DNA of 38,604 bases, taken from SAR92 clade bacterium. Lineage in GTDB: Bacteria; Pseudomonadota; Gammaproteobacteria; Pseudomonadales; Porticoccaceae. The notes below the pieces were generated by a model that searched no databases, was not told the DNA's origin, and was given only the letters and a program-made list of their open reading frames with translations. The position numbers were made by a program, and so were the translations under genes. This document shows, one piece after another, positions 1 to 9,487 of the stretch. How positions within the stretch are numbered: the stretch's first letter is position 1; every line of letters begins with the position of its first letter. The DNA lies in the NCBI GenBank assembly GCA_014381985.1, contig JACNKP010000068.1:1-38604 (forward strand), given 5' to 3'.

Positions 1-157
1 TAATCACACTGCACATTGTTTATAGTTGGTTGGTTTGTGTTTCTTGTTATTGTCTATAAATATAATGTTGGGTTGAGATGGGTTATTACTCTATTGAATT
101 AGGATTTGTTTTATTAATGCTGTCATTGAGTTGTTTATTGTTTGTTGCTGTGTTGTT
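1..157. other. GT-rich left-edge sequence of unknown origin
   Basis: This stretch is rich in T and G and very poor in C on the plus strand, unlike everything to its right. It holds no gene I can support. It ends where recognisable pilB coding begins, at about position 158. The N-terminal half and Walker A region of PilB should lie here and do not. It could be a chimeric contig end or a real rearrangement; from the sequence alone I favour an assembly edge artefact. Confidence 0.5.
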
Positions 158-868
158 GTGTCTTTGTATACCGGCATCAATATCTTAAATACCTCTGAGC
201 GCAATATTTCGACCGCTGAAGACCCTATTGAAATAAACCTCCCGGGCATTAACCAAACGCAAATTAATACGCGAGTAGGTCTTGATTTTCCTACCGCTAT
301 GCGCGCGTTTTTGCGCCAAGATCCAGACGTGTTAATGGTCGGTGAAATACGAGACCTCGACACAGCTGAAATTGCGGTTAAAGCGGCGCAAACGGGCCAT
401 TTGGTGCTGTCGACATTGCACACTAACAGCGCAGCGGAAACGCTTAATCGGTTACTCAACATGGGCTTGTCAACGTTTAACCTAGCCACCTCGGTGAGTT
501 TAGTGATTGCGCAGCGACTGGCACGAAAATTGTGCAACCACTGCAAACAGCCTTATGAAGACCTGCCGCAAGAGGTTCTTGACGATGAAGGATTTGATGC
601 CATAGGCATTGCACGTAACGATTTTAAAATATTTAAGGCTGTAGGCTGTAAAAAATGTACCAAAGGGTACTCTGGAAGAATCGGCATCTATGAAGTCCTA
701 GTCATTACACCCAAACTCTCGTCGATTATTTTGCACGGGGGCAGTTCCGTTGATATTTTGACCGGCGCCATTGATGAAGGATTTAGGCCAATGCGCATAT
801 CTGCCTTGCGCAAGGTTGCCAATGGCCTGATCAGTATCAAAGAAGCCAACAGAGTCACCACAGACTAA
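131..868 (+). CDS. pilB: Type IV pilus assembly ATPase PilB, C-terminal fragment
   Basis: PilB is the cytoplasmic hexameric ATPase that drives type IV pilus extension. Only the C-terminal catalytic half is present (245 residues in the open frame; full PilB is about 565). The Walker B region [12 protein letters not shown] lies at residues 64-75, the His box [10 protein letters not shown] at 90-99, and the zinc-binding tetracysteine as CNHC (135-138) and CKKC (173-176). Family sequence begins at about residue 10 (VSLYTG, base 158). In intact PilB that motif directly follows the Walker A GKT, which is missing here. The residues before it (FIVCCCVV) come from the GT-rich edge sequence, and the TTG at 131 is only the first possible start in the frame, so no true start is visible. 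pilC follows after 51 bases. The identity is certain; whether the gene is really broken in the organism is not. Confidence 0.93.
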   Translation: MFIVCCCVVVSLYTGINILNTSERNISTAEDPIEINLPGINQTQINTRVGLDFPTAMRAFLRQDPDVLMVGEIRDLDTAEIAVKAAQTGHLVLSTLHTNSAAETLNRLLNMGLSTFNLATSVSLVIAQRLARKLCNHCKQPYEDLPQEVLDDEGFDAIGIARNDFKIFKAVGCKKCTKGYSGRIGIYEVLVITPKLSSIILHGGSSVDILTGAIDEGFRPMRISALRKVANGLISIKEANRVTTD

Positions 869-919
869 GTTAATTCAACGGCATGCAAAATCACCCGGCA
901 ACCTATAGAGCAAACAGTA

Positions 920-2140
920 ATGGCCAATGATAAGCAATTAAAAGTCTATCTCTACAGGGGCAAAAACCGAAGTGGTAAGAAAGTTACTGGCAGTGTCAAC
1001 GCAACGAACTTAGACGCTGCGAAAGGACTGATTCGTCAGTTAGGCGTGGCGACGAACAATGTCAAAAAGAAAAGTACCACACTGACTTTCTCGCCGACAG
1101 AAAAGAATATAAAGCCCGCAGAGATAGCCGTTTTATCACGACAGCTTGCCACCATGATTCGTGCTGGGCTTCCCCTGATAAAAGCCTTTGAAGTGGCGGC
1201 TGAAAGCACAACTAAAGCGCCTATCAAGGAATTAGTCATGTCGCTTCATGTGGACGTGTCCTCGGGAGGCACTTTTAGCGAAGCCCTTGCTAAACACCCG
1301 ACCCTGTTTGACGAGCTTTATTGTAACCTGATCGCTGCGGGAGAACTCTCCGGTACACTGGACATCATGCTAGAACGGGTGTCAACCTTTCAAGAAAAGG
1401 CGCTATTGCTCAAGGCAAAAATTAAAAAAGCACTGACCTACCCTATCTCGGTACTGGTTATCGCTGGCGTGGTAACCGCCGTTATGCTGATCAAGGTAGT
1501 GCCCTCATTTCAGCAATCTTTTGCTAGTTTTGGCGCTGAATTACCCGCTTTCACCCTAGCTGTTATTGCTCTCTCTGAGATTGTTCAAGACAGCTGGCTG
1601 TGGATGCTCGGTCTAATTATTGTCACTGTCATTGCCTTTAAACAGGCTACCGCTCGATCAGAGGCTTTTGTGTACTTACTCAACCGGTATTCTTTAAAGG
1701 TACCTGTGGTGGGTAATATTATATTTCTTGGTGCAATAGCCCGCTTCGCGCGAACCCTGTCGACCACCTTCGCCTCGGGAATTCCAATGATCAACGCGCT
1801 TGAGGCATCAGCTGGTGCGACGGGCAACCTTTATATTGCAGATGCTGTGACCGATCTAACCTTGGCGGTGACCCAAGGGACTCAATTAAATGTCGCAATG
1901 GCTAAAAACAGCCTGTTTCCGCCGTTACTCACCCAGTTGACTAAGGTTGGCGAAGAGGCGGGTGATCTTGAGAGCATGATTGATAAAGCGGCTGAAACCT
2001 ATGAAAACGAGGTGAACGATGCCGTGGACAACATGACCACGCTTATTGAGCCTATTATTATGTCTTTTTTGGCGGTAGTGGTCGGCGGGCTCATGATTGC
2101 GATGTATCTGCCTATTTTTGCTATCGGCAGCGCCATCTAA
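920..2140 (+). CDS. pilC: Type IV pilus inner-membrane platform protein PilC
   Basis: PilC is the polytopic inner-membrane platform that couples the PilB/PilT motors to pilin assembly. The 406 residues match the usual family length. Two T2SSF (GspF) repeats are visible: roughly residues 70-195, with LSRQLATMIRAGLPLIKAF and AALLKAKIKKALTYP-like stretches, and 275-400, with FARTLSTTFASGIPMINAL and a parallel second repeat. Hydrophobic segments sit near 173-193, 225-242 and 378-402, the last forming the C-terminal membrane anchor. The ATG start is 51 bases after pilB, and pilD follows, which is the classic pilB-pilC-pilD order. It is probably co-transcribed with pilB. Nothing in it is unusual. 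Confidence 0.96.
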   Translation: MANDKQLKVYLYRGKNRSGKKVTGSVNATNLDAAKGLIRQLGVATNNVKKKSTTLTFSPTEKNIKPAEIAVLSRQLATMIRAGLPLIKAFEVAAESTTKAPIKELVMSLHVDVSSGGTFSEALAKHPTLFDELYCNLIAAGELSGTLDIMLERVSTFQEKALLLKAKIKKALTYPISVLVIAGVVTAVMLIKVVPSFQQSFASFGAELPAFTLAVIALSEIVQDSWLWMLGLIIVTVIAFKQATARSEAFVYLLNRYSLKVPVVGNIIFLGAIARFARTLSTTFASGIPMINALEASAGATGNLYIADAVTDLTLAVTQGTQLNVAMAKNSLFPPLLTQLTKVGEEAGDLESMIDKAAETYENEVNDAVDNMTTLIEPIIMSFLAVVVGGLMIAMYLPIFAIGSAI

Positions 2141-2157
2141 AACCGTTGGGCAGATGT

Positions 2158-2166
2158 TGTTATACT
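2158..2166 (+). promoter_or_regulatory. Possible extended -10 promoter element upstream of pilD
   Basis: The 70-base gap between pilC and pilD contains TG, one base, then TATACT, which matches an extended -10 element. No good -35 is seen at 16-18 bases. It could give pilD-coaE-yacG expression independent of the pil genes. This is a sequence match only. Confidence 0.3.
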
Positions 2167-2210
2167 GGCGCGATTAACAGGCTAGTTAAACTGTAAGAGA
2201 ACCTTTATTT

Positions 2211-3083
2211 ATGTCTACATTTCTGTCCGCCGAATTATATTCTGGAGCGCTCGCCGCTGTTGGTTTTTGTTTTGGCCTATTGATCGGCAGTTTTTTGAAT
2301 GTCGTGATTTTAAGATTTCCGCAACAACTTTACCGTCGCTGGACACTTGAATCCCAGGATATCTTAGGCATCGAAAATAAGGCGACTGATGAGCCCGATG
2401 TTACCTTGATATGGCCTGCCTCTAGGTGCCCAAAATGCGGGGCTGGAGTGCGCCCCTGGCATAATATTCCGGTGTTAAGCTATTTGCTCTTGAAGGGCCG
2501 TTGCGCTTCTTGTTCTGCTTCTATTTCTGCTCAATATCCGCTTGTGGAACTGTTTACCGCAACGATTATTGCTCTCTTAATGTATTTTTATGGTGCCACA
2601 ATAACCACGTTTTATAGTGTTATTTTAGCCTGTTGTTTAATTGCACTTGCTGGCATTGATCTGCAGGAAAGGCTTCTGCCTGACCAAATCACCCTCCCTC
2701 TTTTATGGCTAGGGCTGTTTGCTAATATTAACGGGGTCTTTGCACCTTTACCCGAGGCCGTTCTAGGGGCTATTGCCGGTTACCTGTCTCTGTGGGGTGT
2801 CTATTGGTTATTTAAACTCATCACCGGGAAGGAGGGTATGGGTTATGGCGACTTTAAGTTGTTGGCGGCACTTGGCGCTTGGCTAGGTTGGGAGCTTCTG
2901 CCGCTAGTAATAGTACTATCGAGTGCCGTCGGCGCTCTCGTTGGGCTGCTAATGGTCAGCATCGGTGGTAAAGATCGTAACTTACAAATTCCGTTTGGCC
3001 CTTTTCTTGCCACTGCAGGTTGGATTGCTCTAATCTGGGGTGATAACATGATCACTTGGTATCTGTCAGCGTTTACTTTCTAG
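2211..3083 (+). CDS. pilD: Prepilin leader peptidase / N-methyltransferase PilD
   Basis: PilD is the inner-membrane aspartyl protease that cleaves type IV prepilin and type II pseudopilin leaders and N-methylates the new N-terminus. The 290 residues match the family. Seen in order: the N-terminal membrane segment with GSFLNVVILR (residues 26-35), and the cytosolic methyltransferase loop with zinc ligands C73, C76, C98 and C101 (CPKC...CASC). The two catalytic aspartates are D150 (AGIDLQERLLPDQ) and D214 (the GYGDFK form of the GxGD motif). Multiple membrane helices run between them and to the C-terminus. All key residues are present, so the enzyme should be active on both reactions. It sits between pilC and coaE as in many gammaproteobacteria. 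Confidence 0.96.
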   Translation: MSTFLSAELYSGALAAVGFCFGLLIGSFLNVVILRFPQQLYRRWTLESQDILGIENKATDEPDVTLIWPASRCPKCGAGVRPWHNIPVLSYLLLKGRCASCSASISAQYPLVELFTATIIALLMYFYGATITTFYSVILACCLIALAGIDLQERLLPDQITLPLLWLGLFANINGVFAPLPEAVLGAIAGYLSLWGVYWLFKLITGKEGMGYGDFKLLAALGAWLGWELLPLVIVLSSAVGALVGLLMVSIGGKDRNLQIPFGPFLATAGWIALIWGDNMITWYLSAFTF

Positions 3084-3125
3084 AACACGCCGACTGAACA
3101 TGACTCAGTTATTTAGGCGCATGCT

Positions 3126-3746
3126 TTGAAAAAGAATCCTTATATAGTCGGACTCACCGGTGGCATTGGCTGCGGCAAAAGCACTCTGGCCGCAGCATTT
3201 GGATCGCTGGGTATTCAGTCGGTCGATGCAGATTATGCCTCTAGGGCTGTTGTTCAGCCGGGAATGCCTGCCCTGACAGATATTAGCGCACAATTTGGGA
3301 AAGACATTATTTTGTCCGACGGGCAATTAGATAGGGCTAAGCTACGGCAAATTATTTTTACAGACGTTAAGCAAAAAATCTGGTTAGAGACACTATTACA
3401 CCCACTCATACGCAACTGGATTGTTGAGCAACTGCATCTAGCGACTAGCCCCTATGTGCTTTTGGAGTCACCTCTACTTTTTGAAGCTAACCAAGATCAG
3501 CTGGTCGATACGGTGTTGCTGGTAGATTTACCTGAGGCATTACAGTTGCAACGGGCGGCGCTTAGAGATGATAATGATCCGGCGCAAATTCAACGTATTG
3601 TCGACAGCCAAATGTCTCGAGAGGATAAATTAGCCCGAGCAGATTGGGTATTTGATAACACTCTTAACCCAGACACAATGGCTGATAGAGTTGACCTTTT
3701 ACACTCAACATTTTTAACATTAGCCAAGCCATCAAAAGAGATTTAA
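3126..3746 (+). CDS. coaE: Dephospho-CoA kinase
   Basis: CoaE phosphorylates the 3'-hydroxyl of the ribose in dephospho-CoA, the last step of coenzyme A synthesis, in the cytoplasm. The 206 residues fit the family (about 200). The P-loop GGIGCGKS is at residues 12-19, followed by the acceptor-site [13 protein letters not shown] region, and by the lid/CoA-binding part with LLESPLLFE and [15 protein letters not shown]. The start is a TTG: the nearby ATG at 3121 is out of frame and meets a stop two codons later, and the TTG places the P-loop at the normal distance from the N-terminus. It lies 42 bases after pilD and 5 bases before yacG. In E. coli the same genes appear in this neighbourhood, but with zapD between coaE and yacG; zapD is absent here. 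Confidence 0.95.
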   Translation: MKKNPYIVGLTGGIGCGKSTLAAAFGSLGIQSVDADYASRAVVQPGMPALTDISAQFGKDIILSDGQLDRAKLRQIIFTDVKQKIWLETLLHPLIRNWIVEQLHLATSPYVLLESPLLFEANQDQLVDTVLLVDLPEALQLQRAALRDDNDPAQIQRIVDSQMSREDKLARADWVFDNTLNPDTMADRVDLLHSTFLTLAKPSKEI

Positions 3747-3751
3747 CCGCC

Positions 3752-3940
3752 GTGACTGAACCTACCATTGTGAAATGCCCCACCTGTAAAGTAGACGTTG
3801 CATGGACCAAAGCACAAAAATATCGCCCGTTTTGTTCTCATCGCTGTCAACAGATTGATTTTGGTGACTGGGCGACCGAGAGTTACAGTATTCCTGTTGA
3901 TCCAACATTTGAAGATGGCCAGCTTGGTGAGGATGATTGA
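3752..3940 (+). CDS. yacG: DNA gyrase inhibitor YacG, zinc-binding
   Basis: YacG is a small zinc protein that binds GyrB and inhibits gyrase. The 62 residues match the usual size. The four zinc-ligand cysteines are C9, C12, C28 and C32 (CPTC ... FCSHRC), followed by the conserved [13 protein letters not shown] stretch that contacts gyrase, and an acidic tail. The start is a GTG only 5 bases after the coaE stop, so translation is probably coupled to coaE. It is the last gene of the plus-strand run and converges on mutT with a 26-base gap. Confidence 0.93.
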   Translation: MTEPTIVKCPTCKVDVAWTKAQKYRPFCSHRCQQIDFGDWATESYSIPVDPTFEDGQLGEDD

Positions 3941-3944
3941 GACG

Positions 3945-3961
3945 CTTAATAGATTATTAAG
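3945..3961. terminator. Small inverted repeat between convergent yacG and mutT
   Basis: A perfect 7-base inverted repeat (CTTAATA, 3-base loop, TATTAAG) fills the gap between the two converging genes. It is AT-rich and lacks a clear T run, so any terminator function would be weak. It could serve both strands. Confidence 0.3.
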
Positions 3962-3966
3962 TCAGC

Positions 3967-4371
3967 CTAATCTTGAGGGCAAAGCTGTGCCAATATTGCC
4001 TGATTGGCCTCTGGGAATTTAAAATTAGGCAGATCGTTTAAACTCACCCAACGGATTTCTTGCCCTTCAACACCCAAAGGTAGGCCATTAAATTCTGTCA
4101 CTGTCCAAATATCTAGAGATACTTTTTTATCGGGATAATCATGGGTTATTTGCATCATTGCCGACGCTTTTGTCACGACTATATTGAGCTCTTCTTTAAG
4201 CTCGCGGCGCAGAGCCTCATAAGGCGTTTCATCGCCGTCGATTTTACCACCGGGAAATTCCCATAGACCTCCTTGATGCAGATGGTCTGCGCGCCGAGAA
4301 ATAAGGATATGTTGGGGAGAACCGTGGTGCTCTCCAACAATAACGGCTGCAACAACCTGTACACGCGTCAT
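3967..4371 (-). CDS. mutT: 8-oxo-dGTP diphosphatase MutT (Nudix)
   Basis: MutT hydrolyses 8-oxo-dGTP to the monophosphate and so prevents A:T to C:G transversions. The 134 residues match E. coli MutT in length. The Nudix box spans residues 42-64: G42, E48, then RELKEE at 56-61 with the metal-binding glutamates. The glycine usually near its end (VGI in E. coli) is asparagine here (LNI), a mild variation. Upstream, the SRRADHLHQGGLWEFPGGK region is typical of the MutT subfamily rather than other Nudix enzymes. It is the last gene of the long minus-strand block, starting 15 bases after argJ. The secA-(argJ)-mutT neighbourhood is shared with pseudomonads and, without argJ, with E. coli. Confidence 0.93.
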   Translation of the reverse strand: MTRVQVVAAVIVGEHHGSPQHILISRRADHLHQGGLWEFPGGKIDGDETPYEALRRELKEELNIVVTKASAMMQITHDYPDKKVSLDIWTVTEFNGLPLGVEGQEIRWVSLNDLPNFKFPEANQAILAQLCPQD

Positions 4372-4386
4372 GCTAATAGGGGATCC

Positions 4387-5592
4387 TTAGGTTCGGTACT
4401 CGGCATTAATACGCACATATTCCTGAGTAAGGTCGCTAGTCCAGACCGTCTCATTGTATTCGCCACGGTTCAGGCTAACGCGTATTTCAATGTCTTCAGG
4501 CTGCATGGCCTCTTGCCCCGCCTCTTCGCTGTAGGTGTCAGCGCGACTGCCATGCTCGGCGATTAAGACATTATTGAGGAAAATTTGTACGAGGTTAACA
4601 TCTAGGTCGACAATGTTAGACCGACCAACGGCGGCTAGAATGCGACCCCAGTTGGGATCAGAAGCAGACAACGCAGTTTTAACCAAGGGAGATTCGGCAA
4701 TGGTATAAGCTGTATTAAGGGCTTCAGCTTTATTTAATGCCCCCTCAACTATCACTGTGACAAATTTGCTGGCACCTTCGCCATCACGAATAATAGCCTG
4801 AGCCAGATCAGTGCATACTTGGCTCAGTTGATCCACAAAGGTATCAAAAGAGACCTCGTCAATAACGACATTGCTAGCACCCGTGGCCACTAGAACCACT
4901 GAATCATTAGTCGATGTGTCACTATCAACGGTGATTCGATTAAATGATACTTCAGTTGCTATGGTTAGGGCACGGTGTAATAACTCATTATCGACCAAGG
5001 CATCGGTCGCCACATAGGCTAGCATTGTCGCCATATTGGGCTTAATCATGCCAGAGCCTTTAGAGATACCGGTGATGGTCACCTGATGATCATCACCATA
5101 TTGTCGACTGCTGCCTTTAGGGCGCGTATCGGTGGTTAAAATACCCTGTGCTGCCTCTTCCCAACCTTGTTCAGAGAGATTTTCAACCGCTTTGGGTAAT
5201 CCTGCCATGAGCTTGTCCATCGGCAAAAATTCACCAATCACGCCGGTGGAGAACGGCAAGATGGCGTTGATATCCACCCCGCGCGATGTAGCCAGCGCGC
5301 TACAGCTATGGGTAGCATCTAATAATCCTTGCTCTCCGGTGCCGGCATTGGCATTGCCGGTGTTAATTAACAGATAGCGAGGCGCGCACCGAACCAAATG
5401 TTCTTTGCAAACAATCACTGGCGCGGCACAAAATGCATTTTTAGTGAAAAGAGCGGCGACAGAACTACCTTCGGCGATTTCCATAACCACTAAGTCGCTT
5501 CGGCCCGGTGTTTTTATCCCGGCACTGGTGGTGCCTAATTTGAATCCAGTAACTGGATACATAATCGGAAATACTGCGTCGCCAGTGGCCAT
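4387..5592 (-). CDS. argJ: Bifunctional ornithine acetyltransferase / N-acetylglutamate synthase ArgJ
   Basis: ArgJ moves the acetyl group from N-acetylornithine to glutamate in the cyclic arginine pathway; bifunctional forms also acetylate glutamate from acetyl-CoA. The 401 residues fit the family. The self-cleavage site is visible as GSGMIKPNMATML, with the nucleophile Thr189 becoming the N-terminus of the beta chain. The conserved NTGNANAGTG (77-86) and DSDTSTNDS motifs are present, as is the C-terminal YVRINAEYRT. Whether it is mono- or bifunctional cannot be told from the sequence by eye. The ATG start is preceded by AAAAGGG with good spacing, 24 bases after the secA stop, so it probably belongs to the secA transcript. 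Confidence 0.95.
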   Translation of the reverse strand: MATGDAVFPIMYPVTGFKLGTTSAGIKTPGRSDLVVMEIAEGSSVAALFTKNAFCAAPVIVCKEHLVRCAPRYLLINTGNANAGTGEQGLLDATHSCSALATSRGVDINAILPFSTGVIGEFLPMDKLMAGLPKAVENLSEQGWEEAAQGILTTDTRPKGSSRQYGDDHQVTITGISKGSGMIKPNMATMLAYVATDALVDNELLHRALTIATEVSFNRITVDSDTSTNDSVVLVATGASNVVIDEVSFDTFVDQLSQVCTDLAQAIIRDGEGASKFVTVIVEGALNKAEALNTAYTIAESPLVKTALSASDPNWGRILAAVGRSNIVDLDVNLVQIFLNNVLIAEHGSRADTYSEEAGQEAMQPEDIEIRVSLNRGEYNETVWTSDLTQEYVRINAEYRT

Positions 5593-5616
5593 AGAAATAC
5601 CCTTTTTTTGCTCTGC

Positions 5617-8421
5617 CTATATTTTACCATGACATTGCTTGTACTTTTTTCCTGAACCACAATGGCAAGGATCATTACGACCAACCTTGGGCCTCTCGCG
5701 CATGATCGGCTGTCGTGCTTCTGCCGCCTCAGCATCGCCTGCTTGTTCTGTTAATCCTGACGTCTGGGCATGCTGATACTCACGGTTCTGCTGCTCTTTA
5801 CGTCTTTGCTGTTCAAGACGATCCATATCGTCCTGCGAGGCCACCTCGATATGACAGAGATAACGGATGGTGTCATATTTTATACTCTCAAGTAATCTAC
5901 CAAACAGGTCAAACGACTCTCGTTTATATTCCTGCTTTGGGTTCTTTTGAGCGTAAGCTCTTAGGCCAATGCCTTGACGCAGCTGATCCATACTGGCTAG
6001 GTGTTCTTTCCAAAGATTGTCCAAAACTTGCAACATGATCTGCCGTTCAACTTCGCGCATCTGATCACCAACGTGCGCATAACGTGCCACATAAGCCTCT
6101 TGGAGTTGACTCAAGATCTTGCTGCGTAACTCTACTTCGTCAAGTCGACTATCCTCATCGAGCCATTGCTGAATCGGTAACTGGATACCAAACTCAGTGG
6201 CCAGTACTTTCTCAAGACCTGGGACATCCCACTGTTCTTCAAGGCTCATAGGTGGCACATAATTACTAATACACTGGTCCGTGACATCGACGCGAACGTT
6301 AGTAATGATGTCTGAGATGTCATCGTCTTCGAGCAGATCATTACGTTGCTGATAAATAACCTGGCGTTGATCATTGGCAACATCGTCAAACTCAAGCAAA
6401 TGCTTACGAATGTCGAAGTTTCGTCCCTCAACTTTGCGCTGCGCTTTGATAATAGCGTTGGTTACCATGCGATGCTCAATTGCCTCTCCGCGCTCCATGC
6501 CCATACGACGCATCATGTTTCTAACTGTATCAGATGCAAATAATCGCATTAAAGGGTCTTCAAGCGACAGATAAAAACGTGACACGCCCGGATCTCCTTG
6601 TCGACCCGAACGGCCTCGCAATTGATTATCGATGCGACGGGACTCATGACGCTCAGTAGCAACAATGTGCAAACCCCCCGCTTCAATGACCGTGGCATGA
6701 CGCTCCGTCCAGTCGGCCTTGGTGGCAGCAATTTTATCCTCGTTGCATCCTTTGGTTTCACGAAGTTGCTTTAATTCAGCATCAAGATTACCGCCTAGGA
6801 CAATATCTGTTCCGCGGCCAGCCATATTCGTAGCAATAGTGACTGCACCAGGGCGGCCAGCATTAATAATAATATTAGCTTCTAATTCATGTTGCTTTGC
6901 ATTAAGTACGCTGTGCTTGATCTTGGCTTTTTTGAGGAAGCCAGACAATAGCTCAGAGGCCTCTACCGAGGCTGTTCCAACCAGTACTGGAGCACCTTTG
7001 GCTACAATTTCTTTCACATCCTCAATGACTGCTTCATATTTTTCTTCTTGACTAAGGAACACAAGATCATTGAGATCATCTCGCTTCACCTCTACATTGG
7101 TTGGAATAACCATGACGCGCAGTCCGTAGATTTGATCAAATTCATAAGCTTCGGTATCTGCTGTACCGGTCATACCCGATAACTTTTGGTATAGCCTAAA
7201 ATAGTTTTGGAAGGTCGTAGAGGCAAGGGTTTGACTCTCTTGCTGGATGGCTAGGTTCTCTTTAGCCTCGATCGCTTGGTGTAGTCCCTCTGACAAACGT
7301 CTACCGGGCATGGTACGGCCCGTGTGCTCGTCAATTAACACCGCTTGGCCATCCTGAATAATATATTCTACGTCTCGGCTAAATAAGTGCTTGGCACGCA
7401 ACGCTGAATTCACATGGTGCAACAAGCCAAGATTGGTGGCTTGATATAGGCTTTGATCTTGTTCTAACAGACCTTCTTTAATTAAAATTTCTTCAATCTT
7501 CTGATGCCCATCTTCGGTAAGTTCAATACCTCGGGTCTTTTCATCAATGATAAAGTCTCCGATAACCTCGGCATCTTCATCAACAGGCACTGGCTCTGCC
7601 ATTACATCGTCTTCTGCTACCGCGGTAAGCTGAGCGGTCAGTGAGTTCATGGTCTTGTATAGCTCTGAACTATCTTGAGCAGCGCCAGATATCACTAGAG
7701 GTGTTCGTGCTTCATCAATAAGAATTGAGTCGACTTCATCGATAATGGCAAAGGAAAGTCCGCGCTGAGATTTATCATCCAGCCTTAACGCCATATTGTC
7801 ACGCAGGTAGTCAAAGCCGAACTCGTTGTTAGTACCGTAGGTGATGTCAGCTGCATAGGACTGCCTCCGCTCACTAGGCTGAAGCTCTCCGTCATCATCA
7901 TCTTCGCCAAGATAAAAAGAATTAGCTGCATCAGGGCCCTGATATGATTGAATGACACCAAGCGACATTCCCAATCCTTGATAAAGCGGTGCCATCCATT
8001 GAGCATCGCGACGGGCGAGGTAATCGTTGACGGTAATCACGTGGACACCGTTGCCTGACAAGGCATTAAGATAAGCCACCAAGGTCGCCACGAGGGTCTT
8101 ACCCTCACCGGTGCGCATCTCAGCAATCTTGCCTTCATGAAGGGTGATGCCTCCGATCATTTGGACATCAAAGTGGCGCATGCCCATAACACGAGTGGCT
8201 GTCTCTCGGACCACTGCAAACGCATCAGGCAATAGCTCGTCGAGAGTTTCACCACCGGCAAGTCTGTCTCTTAGTACCGTTGTCTGAGCCCTTAAATCGG
8301 CGTCATTTAGGGTTTTCAGATGATCTTCTAAAGCGTTAATTTTCGATACGACTTTACGCATTTGGCGTAAATCTCTATCGTTACTGGTACCAAATAATTT
8401 TTTTATTAGCTTACCGAACAT
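5617..8421 (-). CDS. secA: Protein translocase ATPase SecA
   Basis: SecA is the motor ATPase that pushes preproteins through SecYEG. The 934 residues match gammaproteobacterial SecA (about 900-920). The Walker A TGEGKT lies at residues 104-109 and the Walker B-like DEVD at 228-231. The [20 protein letters not shown]-type motif VI and the [17 protein letters not shown] helicase motifs follow. The C-terminal SEC-C zinc site has C919, C921, C930 and H931, which binds SecB. An acidic DDDDGE stretch at 174-179 enlarges the loop before the conserved [13 protein letters not shown] segment. The gene lies downstream of an M23 peptidase gene rather than secM, so the SecM arrest regulation known in E. 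coli is not expected. The start follows GGAATAAACGGT, a weak ribosome binding site. Confidence 0.97.
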   Translation of the reverse strand: MFGKLIKKLFGTSNDRDLRQMRKVVSKINALEDHLKTLNDADLRAQTTVLRDRLAGGETLDELLPDAFAVVRETATRVMGMRHFDVQMIGGITLHEGKIAEMRTGEGKTLVATLVAYLNALSGNGVHVITVNDYLARRDAQWMAPLYQGLGMSLGVIQSYQGPDAANSFYLGEDDDDGELQPSERRQSYAADITYGTNNEFGFDYLRDNMALRLDDKSQRGLSFAIIDEVDSILIDEARTPLVISGAAQDSSELYKTMNSLTAQLTAVAEDDVMAEPVPVDEDAEVIGDFIIDEKTRGIELTEDGHQKIEEILIKEGLLEQDQSLYQATNLGLLHHVNSALRAKHLFSRDVEYIIQDGQAVLIDEHTGRTMPGRRLSEGLHQAIEAKENLAIQQESQTLASTTFQNYFRLYQKLSGMTGTADTEAYEFDQIYGLRVMVIPTNVEVKRDDLNDLVFLSQEEKYEAVIEDVKEIVAKGAPVLVGTASVEASELLSGFLKKAKIKHSVLNAKQHELEANIIINAGRPGAVTIATNMAGRGTDIVLGGNLDAELKQLRETKGCNEDKIAATKADWTERHATVIEAGGLHIVATERHESRRIDNQLRGRSGRQGDPGVSRFYLSLEDPLMRLFASDTVRNMMRRMGMERGEAIEHRMVTNAIIKAQRKVEGRNFDIRKHLLEFDDVANDQRQVIYQQRNDLLEDDDISDIITNVRVDVTDQCISNYVPPMSLEEQWDVPGLEKVLATEFGIQLPIQQWLDEDSRLDEVELRSKILSQLQEAYVARYAHVGDQMREVERQIMLQVLDNLWKEHLASMDQLRQGIGLRAYAQKNPKQEYKRESFDLFGRLLESIKYDTIRYLCHIEVASQDDMDRLEQQRRKEQQNREYQHAQTSGLTEQAGDAEAAEARQPIMRERPKVGRNDPCHCGSGKKYKQCHGKI

Positions 8422-8500
8422 ACCGTTTATTCCATTAATTAATAGCGTAAAAACACAAAGATTAAGTTATCTTCATCGTAATGAGGGACGTATAGAGGGA

Positions 8501-9442
8501 TTAGCGGTAGGTGCGGTGAATATAGGATGCAGGGTCGACAGTGCGTCCATTTTTGAACACTTCAAAATGGACGTGGGGGCCAGTTGACCTGCCAGAACTA
8601 CCCATTTGGGCAATCACATCACCCTTTTGAACAATGGCACCTAACTTAGCAACATTTTCCTGATTATGGGCATATCGCGTGATGTAGCCATCACTATGGC
8701 TAATTTCTACCATTTGGCCATAGCCATTGCGATCACCCGACCAGGTAACGATCCCGGAAGCGACGGCAATGACGTCATCACCATCTCTGCCAGCGAAGTC
8801 GATGCCGGCATGCCACTGCTGCTTTCCATGAAACGGATCAATTCGCATACCATATTCAGAGGACAGCCAGCCTTTCTTAATCGGCCGCCCAGCAACCATT
8901 CGTTCACTTTTTAGTTTCTTATCTGACAACATCGACTGCAATATTTGTAACTGTGATTCTCTGCTACTGATTGAGTCATCAAGTTTGGCAAACATCGTTG
9001 ATACTTTTTCTTGAATTTCGGCTTGATTAGCGATCTCGATAAGAGGAGCTTGGATTGGGCCACCCAGACCAGGTGTAGAAGAAAAATCAAATTCACCATC
9101 TTCAAGGCTAGCAATTTGGGTTAACTGTTCGCCCAGAGCGTCAAGTCGGACCAAACGTGAACGCATTTTAGCTAATTTGAGTGTCATTCCTGAGAGCGAG
9201 TTATCTAACTGTTGCCGACCCGCATCCACATCTTCTCGTTGTAATACGATCTCGTTTTGCATCTGCGCGATACTGTTGTCAAACAACAATTCCCAACGCC
9301 CATCAGCGATTTTAATACCCAGCATAGTGCCGGCAGTCACAGGAATCCCAAGCAACAGAACAGATAAAGCACATTTAGCCCAACGATTGAGGCTAAGCGT
9401 CCTGACCTTATCGATTTTGTTACTTATTAAGATAATCTTCAT
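8501..9442 (-). CDS. Membrane-anchored M23 (LytM) metallopeptidase
   Basis: Predicted inner-membrane protein with a periplasmic peptidoglycan DD-endopeptidase domain. Residues 24-43 form a single membrane helix after a basic N-terminus. Residues about 60-180 look like two coiled-coil stretches (LQREDVDAGRQQLDNSL and SRESQLQILQSMLSDKK). The M23 domain follows at about 190-305, with all zinc and catalytic residues: H211 and D215 (HAGID), H259 (RYAH) and H290/H292 (HVHFE). It should therefore be an active hydrolase and not a degenerate EnvC/NlpD-type activator. It sits between lpxC and secA, the slot of secM in E. coli; pseudomonads have a similar M23 gene here, with a DUF721 (dciA) gene beside it that is absent in this window. 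Peptidoglycan cleavage in step with envelope growth is the inferred role. Confidence 0.9.
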   Translation of the reverse strand: MKIILISNKIDKVRTLSLNRWAKCALSVLLLGIPVTAGTMLGIKIADGRWELLFDNSIAQMQNEIVLQREDVDAGRQQLDNSLSGMTLKLAKMRSRLVRLDALGEQLTQIASLEDGEFDFSSTPGLGGPIQAPLIEIANQAEIQEKVSTMFAKLDDSISSRESQLQILQSMLSDKKLKSERMVAGRPIKKGWLSSEYGMRIDPFHGKQQWHAGIDFAGRDGDDVIAVASGIVTWSGDRNGYGQMVEISHSDGYITRYAHNQENVAKLGAIVQKGDVIAQMGSSGRSTGPHVHFEVFKNGRTVDPASYIHRTYR

Positions 9443-9487
9443 TGAAGAATGATACCTGTACCTTTAAATGTTTGAATTAAACCATAC

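Noticed and set aside
91-546. Minus-strand frame of 151 codons
   Set aside because: It is antisense to the conserved PilB catalytic region and has no features of a protein family.
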